From Gelatoporia subvermispora B (taxonomy: Eukaryota; Basidiomycota; Agaricomycetes; Polyporales; Gelatoporiaceae): a stretch of DNA of 64,000 bases. The notes beneath the pieces are model-generated. The model worked only from the letters and a program-made list of their open reading frames with translations, was not told where the DNA came from and ran no database searches. This document shows positions 21,971 to 31,424 of this stretch, one piece after another (within the stretch, counting starts at the first letter, position 1; every line of letters begins with the position of its first letter). The position numbers and the translations under genes are program-made. Where the stretch lies: NCBI GenBank assembly GCA_000320605.2, contig KB445791.1:3336576-3400575 (forward strand), in the 5' to 3' direction.

Positions 21971-23260
21971 ATGCTGCGCTCTGGATTTGGAAGGTACGTA
22001 TGGTACAAGTCGCGAATCTGTCAAGGTCGACTACTGACAATCAGGCTGAACAGAGAGCCAGGGCTTTGTGGATACTGCAATGCCGAGTATACGAACCTCG
22101 ACGAACATTGGAAACGGGTCCATCAAAGAACATGTCGAATCGCACTAGGTGGATCGCAGCGTCACATAACATTACGCCGACAGTCAAATGGCCTGTTTTA
22201 CTGTCCGCGCTGCGTAGTCTCGTTTGAGTTTTCGGATCTCCTTCGTGTGTGTGGTCTACAGGACAAATGAGGGTTACAGCTGATGGACAATACCATAGGC
22301 TCATATCAATTGGTCATGTCCCATCCAGCCAGCAGGCACGGACAAAGTACAGGGGGCGCAGTTAGCAGAAGACGAAGCTCCGACATCCTCGGCTACCCTT
22401 CCTAGTACTGACCCCACCTTGTCGGCTACATCATGTTAACTCATCATGCTTATCTATTCCTAGGCACTGCGTGGCAAGACAATGGTATGATGGAGATGAT
22501 GCCAGTTATTGCGGATAATCTCTCACAGCGACTTGATGCTACGTCGGAACCCTCTGGAGAGCTTCAGTACCCCGATTGGGACTATTCGGCTTGGGGAGAG
22601 CCACTGAATACCTCCACCACGTCACGCAACGATCCGACGAAGATCGGCTCCTGTTCCTTCGAGGTCCCAGTCCGACGTCTAGCAGGCCCGGACGATTCTC
22701 AGAACAGGGAAGGCTCGGGTATGTCTGCTACACTTCGCCACATTTACCTTTCGATATCTAATTGGCCGAGTTATCCACCCTCAGAAGCTTCGCAGCAATC
22801 CACTGCATCTAGCGATACGGCTCGCGACTTAGCACAGAGAACAGCACTGTGCGAAACGACGGGACTTCAACTACCAACCCCTTCCACAATCACTGTCTCT
22901 TCACCCCCTCCCACTGGATCTCCTCCCAGTCAGGCCCCAGGTCCAGTCACAACCCTGGAACCAAAACGCGAGGTTATTGATCTGTGTGACGAATTTATCA
23001 CTGCCTCAGCATTTCCCGACGAACTCTCGTCGCTCCTCAGTGATATATCGGATTTGAGTCGTGTACAGCGTCTGGCCGCCGCTCTACGCAGCACAGGATT
23101 CACCTCAAAAGAGGATCTGGATGCGTTATCTCGCACTCCTGAGCTATGGCAAATGATGTGGCAGAGAATGGAGCACAAGCCCATCGATCTGTCACTTGCA
23201 GACTTCGTGGTGATTGTGGACAGATTGAAACGACGTGCCGCCGACCAACGTGGTGCATAG
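21971..23260 (+). CDS. tandem zinc-finger family, copy B (unrecognised family)
   Basis: Four exons (21971-21993, 22045-22246, 22299-22404, 22464-23260) join in frame to 375 residues. After the leader MLRSGFGR, which shares its split-Arg phase-2 intron with copy A, come finger 1 (CGYCNAEYTNLDEHWKRVH, C-x2-C-x9-H-x4-H) and finger 2 (CPRCVVSFEFSDLLR, completed by AHINWSC from the next exon, C-x2-C-x12-H-x4-C). The motif GELQYPDWDYSAWG near the start of exon 4 matches copy A. A Ser/Thr/Pro-rich region follows, then a predicted helical C-terminal domain (SSLLSDISDL, STGFTSKEDLDAL, LADFVVIVDRLKRR). The zinc spacing suggests nucleic-acid or protein binding, and the tail resembles a SAM-like helical bundle; both are inferences. 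No signal peptide or membrane segment. This copy has the cleanest gene model of the three. Confidence 0.75.
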
Positions 23261-23789
23261 TATTGCCTGCCTGTGATGTCTTTCTAGTTTAACCGGATTT
23301 TATAATGGGCAGTATGGAAGATGTGTCGAGCAGGATGACGATTCTTATGTGTCACGAGCCATATACTATGAATTACTATCCCAGCAGTCGTAGTATGCAT
23401 GAGCTACATCAGATAGCACCCCAAATAATGTCCCATAGAGCGCATAGACCAAGATGTAAGGTAAGTACGCTACATTAAACGCCCATGCGAGCGGCGACGG
23501 TCGTTATCAGGCTGGACTTTTCTCAGGGTTTGGGCTTACCGAGTTTATTGTGGTAACTGATCGCACAGAACGGTGTACATCAAAATTTACTATGGTTCTT
23601 CGTCCCTGCTCTTCGACGCTGTTACCCTCCACGAGACGTGCCCATTGATACTGTTCCAACTAGGACTCCAATTTCGAGCGATTTGGGAAATAAGACCGAG
23701 GCAGTTAATGGCACGGAAGCTAATGAAGTAGGTAAAAATACATCCGTGTCTTGTAAATGCCGGGCGATTGAGGGGTTGTTTTGCATGAC
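23261..23789. other. spacer between zinc-finger copies B and C
   Basis: About 0.5 kb. A minus-strand frame at 23590-23874 overlaps the first exon of copy C and has no domain support. Otherwise nothing is seen. Confidence 0.5.
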
Positions 23790-25408
23790 ATGTTAAACAC
23801 TCAAGGACGAGGATTAAAAAGTGCACGAGCCATGTGTTTGAAGCATATGCCAGCAGTGGTATTGATCTGTACATCTTCTCCTATAGAGCATCCGGGAATG
23901 CTACTAGTACTTGTAACAATTGTGGTGCCCGCTGCGACTCCCTGCAAATGCACTGGAGACGCGAGCACCAACGAACTTCAACTATCCACTTTCCTTCATG
24001 TTCTGTTTCTGTGAACAGAGACGATGACGGATATTTTCATTGTCCTAGTTGTAACGCGCCATTTCAAATGGCGCAGAATTTACAGGTAAAATCTCAACAT
24101 AGTTCCGTATGATGTTGCCAATGATACAAATGCCTCGACAGATTCATGCGAAGTCTGGTAGATGCATACCTGCCCCCATTTCCCCCACTCCCGATATGAC
24201 TCCGGGTAGTCAAGCAATCTCGTCTGTCCATCCAGCCGTGCGCCTCCGGATCCCATCACGCTCGGAGAGGGTTAAGGATGGTATTCAGTTTATAGGCGTG
24301 CGCAATCCAGCGCATCCCGACGATCAGGAGATGATTGAGGTCGATTACAAGCTAGAGGAAAGAAGTCAAGGAGATGGTTCGGAAGACATGGCCCAGGAGC
24401 ATTTTCACGAGAGCCCAAATGCGAGTGACACCCAACCACAGCCTGTCCAAATTGCAAGGGCAGAAGGGATTAGCGAAACCTTGCCGTCACGTCTGTCTTC
24501 AATCCCAATATTGCTAGAACTTAGCTGATTTCTATTTTTCTATAATTCCAGGTCAGACGGATATTGACACTCGCCAAACGAGTCACCCCAGTTTAACCGA
24601 ATCGCGCCCTGGTGCCCATCTGAGCTTTCCCAGTACCAGCTACCGCGCCAGCACGACGTTTTCGGGCAGGTTCCAAACTCCTGAATGGGACTACACCACA
24701 TACCGTTCAACCGAGTCTCAAACGCAGAACTCAAACGCTCCCTCAGCCGGTACACCTGACGCAGATATCACGCGCCTCTCCATCCAACCTCACGTGGATA
24801 CAGACGACCGCTCGAGAGATGGTCCAAACGACCCCGACGTCGTTGGTGCCGATAGCCGTCCTTCACCAATGCCAAGGCATTCCACCGTGCACAGAGACTC
24901 AACGTCACATTCCGATGATATGACGCTCATACGCACTACAGATGTTCAGCGGATTCCTTCGCAGGACCACCCCTCGAGGATTGCACCTGAGCAATCAACT
25001 TCATCTCTCGGCGGTTCCTCACGTTCTCCTGCAATTTCAACCCCTGCTGCACGCTCGCCCGGCACGTCGGGAGTTAGCAACACGCTATCTCCATCGTTCA
25101 AAGCGGAGTCTGAAAGAGATATAATTGAAATCCGGTCGGAGCCACCACCAACGGTGTCAGATCTCAGCGACGAAGTCCTCACCTTTCTCAACGGAGTTTC
25201 AGAAGACTCCCAGTCGTTCATACATGCATTCAGCGGCTTGGGATTCAGAACCGGCCGGCATCTCGACGCTCTTTGCAGGAGGCCGGAGTCACAACGGGCA
25301 GAATTTAGGAAAATACTGTGGGATGAGCATGGCATAAAGTACGGAGACATCACGTTACTCGAGGACGAGCTCGATCGAAGGCGAGAAAACCTGCGGAGTG
25401 GCACATGA
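23790..25408 (+). CDS. tandem zinc-finger family, copy C (unrecognised family)
   Basis: Four exons (23790-23833, 23887-24085, 24142-24490, 24552-25408) join in frame to 482 residues. It starts MLNTQGRGLKSARA and then splices with the same phase-2 intron as copies A and B. Finger 1 is CNNCGARCDSLQMHWRREH (C-x2-C-x9-H-x4-H). Finger 2 is CPSCNAPFQMAQNLQ completed by IHAKSGRC after the conserved intron (C-x2-C-x12-H-x5-C). The middle is longer than in the paralogs and rich in Ser, Pro, Asp and Thr. FQTPEWDYTTY replaces the DYxxWG motif. The C-terminal domain is closest to copy A: VLTFLNGVSEDSQSFIHAF, LGFRTGRHLDALC, ITLLEDELDRRREN. Function is unknown. The ATG at 23790 was chosen because it gives the conserved intron phase; the donor GTGTTT is weak. 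Confidence 0.72.
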
Positions 25409-25796
25409 CGGTCGCGCTGTCGGGCGATTCATTGGTCGCATTTTCTTCGCGTTATTATCAACTATGTCAATCTATTGACTACCACTGATCCTTTGTATGT
25501 ATATGCCTGACCGCCGGCTGAAGCGTAAATTGTACTTAACCTCTTTTTTATATGAAAGCGCCCAGCTCTTGTATCGACCTTGGCCGAAAGAGTCGAAGTA
25601 GCCAGCGGCCTCGGTGAATGTCCAAGAGATCATAGACATTGCCATCCAACACAAAGGATAAGAAACTCAGACGTATCATGGCAAGAGACATTACAATGGA
25701 GTACAGTAGGTATAAGGCAGTCGAGAGGCTAACAAGGAATATCACTAGTCTGAATCTCATTACAAACTAATCAGGCGCAGTACCGAGACAAGTCAT
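25409..25796. other. convergent spacer
   Basis: About 0.4 kb between the stop codons of copy C (+) and the Pro-rich protein (-). It should hold both 3' UTRs. AT-rich in part; no gene seen. Confidence 0.5.
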
Positions 25797-27107
25797 TCAA
25801 GAAAGAGTCGTAGTGGGGTAAGAAGTGATGGCGGAATCTGTCGAATTGGCTGTCGCTGAAGTAGAAGGAGCGACAGTGGTTGAGGCGTTCCCGGAGGGCA
25901 ACACATCCGAACTGGGTTCCGCTATCACAGCGACCTCGTACGCCTCCTGCGCGGGCGGCGCAGGCGTGTTCGGCGGGTTAACGGGAAGACTAGGGGAAAC
26001 AGGGAGCCCTTGGACAGGCAGGGCGGGGGCGGACGCAGGAATTTGGCCGACAGGGAGCCCGGCCGGAACGACTCCACTGGCCGGAAGGCTTCCACCAACC
26101 GGTAAGCCTCCACCGACCGGAAGGCCTCCACCAGCACCGAAGGGACCACCCGGCACAGGGACAGGGATGCCAGGGACATTAGGAGCACCGACGACGCCGG
26201 GGATGGAGGGGGCGTTGGGGACAAGCCCTACGGGGGGAGCGGGGGCGCCGAAGGGAACAGGTAGGGCGGGTGGAGCAGGCACAGGCGCAGGGGCGGCGAG
26301 CGGAGCAGGAGCAGCTACCAATGCTTGAGCATTGATAGTGGGACCAGCGTCCGATGTAGAATTAGTGGTGGAAGGCGGGTTTGGGAACCCGTGAGGAGGC
26401 ATGGCATTGGAGGATGAATTGTCGGAGGGGCTGACAGTGGGGCTGACAGATACTGTCGACGACGACGTGGTTGCGTTCGTAGACGTAGAGTTGTTGTCCT
26501 CGAACATCTCCTTCGGAGGCGCAGGAGGCGCAGGGGGCGCAGGGGGCGCGGGGCCTGCCGGAGCCGCGACGGGCACAGGCAGAGAATGATTCCCATTCGT
26601 TGGAAGGCCCGTCGCGATCTGCGATAGTGCTTGCTTCATAGCGGTGAGTTGATCAACGTTCAGATCAGACATAGCAGAGGGATTGCTACTGTCTAAACCG
26701 AGTAAATTCAAGACCTGCGTCATGACAGGCTTGAGGGGGGGGATCAAGTTGTCGATCATATCAACCATCTGAGGTATAAGGTCATCGGCTCTCCGCAAAT
26801 GGCCCTGTCGACCTTGCGGCTCGCCACGGTTGTTGTCCCCGTCTACAGCCGGCGACAAATCTAGAAGCATGTGCGTTAACTACATGCACATCAACGAGGT
26901 ACGCTACATACTGATACTGCCACCGGGAATCGGTCGAGGCGCCTGAAAATCAAGTTGCATAGGTCCAGAATCGATGACATCCTGTCGATTCGCCGATACG
27001 GAGACGGCGTCCTGGGCTCCGTCTTTGGCAGGTGCGGCCAGGGCTGACAAGGAAGATGACGTTGCAATAGTTGCAAGAAAAAGAGACGAGCTTGGGGTAA
27101 GCTTCAT
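25797..27107 (-). CDS. secreted Pro/Ala/Gly-rich protein, unknown function
   Basis: Two exons (26918-27107, 25797-26860) give about 417 residues. The N terminus is a clear signal peptide (MKLTPSSSLFLATIATSSS, then a small-residue AxA site). A short helical region follows (DDLIPQMVDMIDNLIPPLKP, then MSDLNVDQLTAMKQALSQIA). The remainder is low complexity: PPAPPAPPAPP runs, an Asn/Ser/Thr-rich segment with many N-glycosylation sequons, and three GGGLPV-type hexapeptides. Composition and signal peptide suggest a cell-wall or extracellular protein, perhaps heavily O-glycosylated. There is no obvious GPI-anchor tail: the C terminus (SYPTTTLS) is not hydrophobic. No enzyme domain is recognised. Confidence 0.75.
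26083..26136 (-). repeat. three 18 bp tandem units in the Pro-rich gene
   Basis: Three imperfect 18 bp units (26083-26100, 26101-26118, 26119-26136) encode consecutive Gly-Gly-x-Leu-Pro-x hexapeptides on the minus strand. Divergence between units is mainly at third positions. Confidence 0.75.
26515..26553 (-). repeat. short tandem repeat encoding Pro-Pro-Ala
   Basis: Nine-base units of the GGCGCAGGA/GGCGCAGGG type encode a Pro-Ala-Pro tract on the minus strand. Such tracts are prone to length changes. Confidence 0.7.
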
Positions 27108-29420
27108 CGTGAAGATATCAAAGGGGGATATAGCAACAAGTAAGAAGCGAATAGGTAGCAAGGGGACAAAGCGATCTCGTCAAGAGATGATGGGAGCAAG
27201 TGGAAGAGTGGTGAGTGCACCCATGCGTGAATGAGCACCATCTTATACGATGCTGAGCAGTGTTTCAGTCTGAACATGGCTGACTTGAGAACTCTGGCAG
27301 CCTCCAGATGTTGTCAGACTGGAAGCAAATCCGCGATCGACGTACGGCGTTTCCCGCCCGCCTGAAGTTCTGATCGTACCCAAAGACGTGCTTCGAGGCT
27401 AACTCCACCGACATACTGGAGAAATTGAAGCAAGGTTGTCGTTTGAGCAGTTGTGGCTGACATCACATTTGTGCATTCAGGAAATCAGAGGAAATCAGTA
27501 GTATTATTTCGAAAAGACACGGCTAACGATCATGTAGGAGAAGGTACCGCGAGTAGGTGACTGTGAACACAATTGCTGAGGAAAAATTCAGAACTGTGAT
27601 ACATGGTGAATGCCTCACCGCCGGAAGACGAGACTTACCGTAGCAGACTGAGCGCTCATAACGCACGACTCCTATGTTCCATCTCGAAATCGTCGAGTTC
27701 GTCGTTCCAGGCTCTCCGTCGTCTCCATCCAGCTGTCTGACCTTGCGATCGTGCGCTCAACACGCTCATCTCCCATAGTTCCGACAAGGCGCCCATAATC
27801 GACCTTCCCATGCAGGAGGAGACGATACACCACCCCAGCAGGGCGAATCTAGCGCATGGAAGTTAAATAGACGTAAAGAACAGTGGAAATAGAAAGAACA
27901 ATCACATGAGAATGCCTAGGAATAGAAACAGAGGACCAAGACCAGACACATCGGTCCCGAGAGCCATTGCAGACGATCTTCAGACCTGGCTGACAATGAG
28001 TCGATGTTTGGGTGGCACCACGTCAAGCCCAGCCGCTTAGATACTCTCAGAAGAATTGTCCGTTCGGCCGTTCGTGTCAAAGCAGATGCAGAGACTCAGT
28101 CGTGTTGCATAGTCGGTGTACACCAGTGATCACTCAGTAAGTGTAGTAGGATTTAATGATCGGTGGAACGCGCCACGGCGCCAAACCTCTTACATAGCCT
28201 TCGACGCTCAACAAGCGTCTATTTACAAGCTCCGCAAGTCGAGAACAGACGAAAGTACGAAGTCTCAATCCTTGTAAACTTTATTTATATTGTGGGAGAT
28301 CGTTGGCACTTCCCTGATATCACCAGCTACATCAAGCTTGTAATGGGCACCCTCTCCAGTGTGGCTTGATATTGAAATATAGGCTTTTGCGAGTTACATA
28401 CGTGGCGTCGTGGGGGGAATCCATGAAGTACATACAAAGAGTCCCCGCTCAAGGCCCGCGGTTGAGGAAGCACAACGTCGGCAGCCTTCTGCGCGAATAA
28501 CGTGGGGCTACAATATATGTAAGTGACCCAACGTGCACGACAAGAATGCGGCGTGTGCCAAGGCAGTCTCACGAATGTAAGTTCACCAGTATATACGCCA
28601 ATCAGTAGATGTACCGAAAACGTACGGAGGCCGTAAGCCATGCGGCCCCAAGCTGCTTCGAGCGAAGTGCAGCGAACAATAGTTCCCGTGGAGATGCATC
28701 CCAGCGGCTTCATTGATAATCTGATAAGATGAGAAAACCCGCCGGCAAGAACATGGTCCGGCGTCCTCGTTCACTTCGTATTCGCTGTCCTAAACGACAG
28801 TCCCACCAGATAGTCCGCTTTTGAGGCAGCCGACGGATGGAATTGCTACAGATAAATGTGGCGCGGAAAGCGGTACAACTATACACAGCTGAGCTCGTAT
28901 ACGAGGACGCAGGCAATGCTCCTGGTCCAGATCTGAGTCACAGACGCGGGGAAGAGTTCCAGAGTCCAGGGTCTCAGACAGCGTGCGAAGCATCTCTCGC
29001 TCAGCGACCTTCGTTGAATAAACTGGTGTAGTGTATGGAGAGGAATCGTTCGCTGTTGCAAAGGGCCTGTGAGGCATGGGGAGAGCGGCATAGTGTGGCG
29101 TTTCATTTCAGTCTCCGACAAGGCTGTGACGAGTCAAGCGGCGCTCCCTGGATCCTCTCTTTGTTTGTTACTTCCCCACGAGGACTCTGCAAGTTGTGGA
29201 TATACGAGCTTGGCTTGTTCCAAAGAGCGTAAACGGTGAGTGAGGTCGAGTACAGAGATTGGCAGATGGTAGATGACGCCCGGACGGCGGAAACGGAGCC
29301 AGAGGAGTGGATAGGAGGCTGTTCCGTTCTTTCGGTCCCTCACACATCCGAGCCTTCGACAGCCCTCGTCCAGATCTCTGATATACTCTCCAAATTCGTC
29401 CCAGGACTTCCACTCTTAAC
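27108..29420. other. 2.3 kb intergenic region without a recognised gene
   Basis: This lies between the divergent Pro-rich and CDF genes and should hold both promoters. Small frames occur on both strands at 28163-29343, but none shows a domain, a consistent splice pattern or a signal peptide. No tRNA or repeat was recognised. Confidence 0.45.
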
Positions 29421-31364
29421 ATGGTCCCCATCAAGGAGACAGAGGCATACACTCTAGCAGCCCGCTCAGGTCCTCTGCCCCCAAGCTCGTCCTTCAACGT
29501 ATTCTTTTCAGCTTGTTCTCGTCAATTCTGGCGTAATAACTTTTACCTGCCTCCTGGTAGGATCCCGACGCAACGGTACCCGATCCACACCAGCCCAAAG
29601 ATGTCGAACGCTCTACCGACTCGGTGCTCACCACGCATCCTGACCCGTATTACTTCCGCAATGCGTACAAGACTGATGCGGACCTTGCCACCTTGCGCAA
29701 GAGGCCCAAAAGTGGCAAACGTCTCGAAGAATACCACCGGAAACAGAATGATGTCAGCATCCATCGCATTTCGCAGTCCATATGGTCCTGATAGAAATGC
29801 GGTAGCTTATCACATCTCTGCTGAAATCTATGGACGAACATACTCAGGAAGCTCGCGTTGAAGAGGAAGCAACCCGTCTTCCTGTAGGTAACGCCACAGT
29901 ACTTACTACACATCACCTCCTAACATCGAACCTACAGGTGAAGATTGCTATCTGGGCCAGTTTATTGGCCAACCTCAGCCTCTGTGTCCTGCAAAGTAGC
30001 TACTTTATCGGCGCACCGTAATTTAGCTCAAACTCATCTTCGTACAGTGTATGCTGCCGTCTCGTCGCTCTCGCTCTCACTGCTGGCTACCGGCATCGAC
30101 TCTGTGTTTGACATTGGCAGCAATGTACTCCTCGTCTGGCTTCATGGGCAAGCCTCAAAGATGGACACCAATAAATGGCCGGTCGGCGGATCCAGACTGG
30201 AAACCATTGGCAACATCGTTTACGGTATGATCCTCTGATATTCCATTCGAGCGGGTGAGAAACTGACCCATTTCTAGGATTTTTGTGGGTAATTCCGGTG
30301 TCGTACGAGGTGTTGCTAAGTATTCGCTTGTTCCAGAATGGGATCCGTCAACCTCGTCGTGATAGTGGAGTCCGTACGAACAATTGTCACGCATAAGAGC
30401 GGAGATGACACGAACGACTTCCACATCCCGTCTTTGATTGCCGTTGGCGCTGCACTAGGTTAATTTCCCCACCAGGCTACAGTCGAACCGCTATTTACCG
30501 CATGGCATCAGGCGTCAAATTTATGCTGTTTTTATATTGTCTTTCATTGCGACATGCTTCTAGCCAAGTTCATGTTCTCTGGGAAGACCATCGGAATGAT
30601 CTATTCATCAACGGGTTTGGTAAGAGTTCTGAAACCAGTTCAGCGTCAAGCCTTTGATCGAACGCTTTGACCTCTAGGTTTACTGATGTCTGCGGGAGGC
30701 AGTAAACTTCGGTGGTGTATGTAGCTTTTGGTCGGCAATTATGACTTGATGACTGACACCACCCTTAGTCCTTGACCCAATGGGTGCAATTATTGTACGC
30801 AATGTTGTATCCTATATTCAGGTTAGGTACTAACGGTCTTCCAGATTGCCGCTGGTGTCATCATAGCCTGGGGCAGCACAGTCTACAAGCAATTCGAGCT
30901 GCTCGCGGGGAAGTCAGCGCCGCATGAATTTATGCAACTTCTCATATACAAAGCTACGACATTCAGCGACGAAATCGAGAAGATCGACACGGTGCGAGCA
31001 TACCATGTAAGTGGCAATACATTCGTCATCGGTGTCCACCTCTCATCAACTCCAACTCCTTTTTGCACGTAGAGCGGGCCCGTAAGTCGACAATAGTGCC
31101 TTGTAACGCAATCCTAGCTCACAATAGCCTCTAATAGGAATACTACGTAGAGGTCGATGTCGTCATGGATGCGAACACCCCCCTCTGGAAAGCTCACGAT
31201 ATCAGCCAACAATTACAAGACAAGATCGAGGTCTTGCCGAACGTCGAACGGGCGTTCGTCCACGTTGACCATGAAACGACCCATACCCCGGTACGTCTAC
31301 GGCATCTCTTAATGTGCAGTGGCTCATATGTTCATCCATGTAGGAACATCGTAAATATCTATGA
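29421..31364 (+). CDS. cation diffusion facilitator, Mn-type (MTP family)
   Basis: A metal/proton antiporter of an internal or plasma membrane that moves divalent cations out of the cytosol. Many small exons; the first runs MVPIKETEAYTLAARS into DPDATVPDPHQPKDVERS. Membrane segments follow from VKIAIWASLLANLSLCVLQ onward. Two D-x3-D metal sites are visible: DSVFD in the second membrane segment (IDSVFDIGSNVLLVWL) and DHRND in the fifth (LWEDHRNDLFINGFG). This D-x3-D pair, rather than H-x3-D, marks the manganese branch of the family. The C-terminal cytosolic domain is typical (EYYVEVDVVMDANTPLWKAH, AFVHVDHETTHTP), ending EHRKYL after a final 72 nt or so intron. Mn specificity is inferred from motifs. 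The stop lies 60 bp from that of the convergent E2 gene. Confidence 0.9.
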
Positions 31365-31424
31365 CACCGCGCTTCATGTTAATGAGCAAACTTATATACG
31401 ATATGATCTCTCCTTCCGATTGCA

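Noticed and set aside
22433..22463. ATG at 22433 as the start of zinc-finger copy B
   Set aside because: It lies in the third intron; upstream exons with both zinc fingers join in frame and match copies A and C.
28790..29343. Minus-strand frames upstream of the CDF transporter
   Set aside because: Short, overlapping in several frames and without domains or signal peptides; treated as chance frames.
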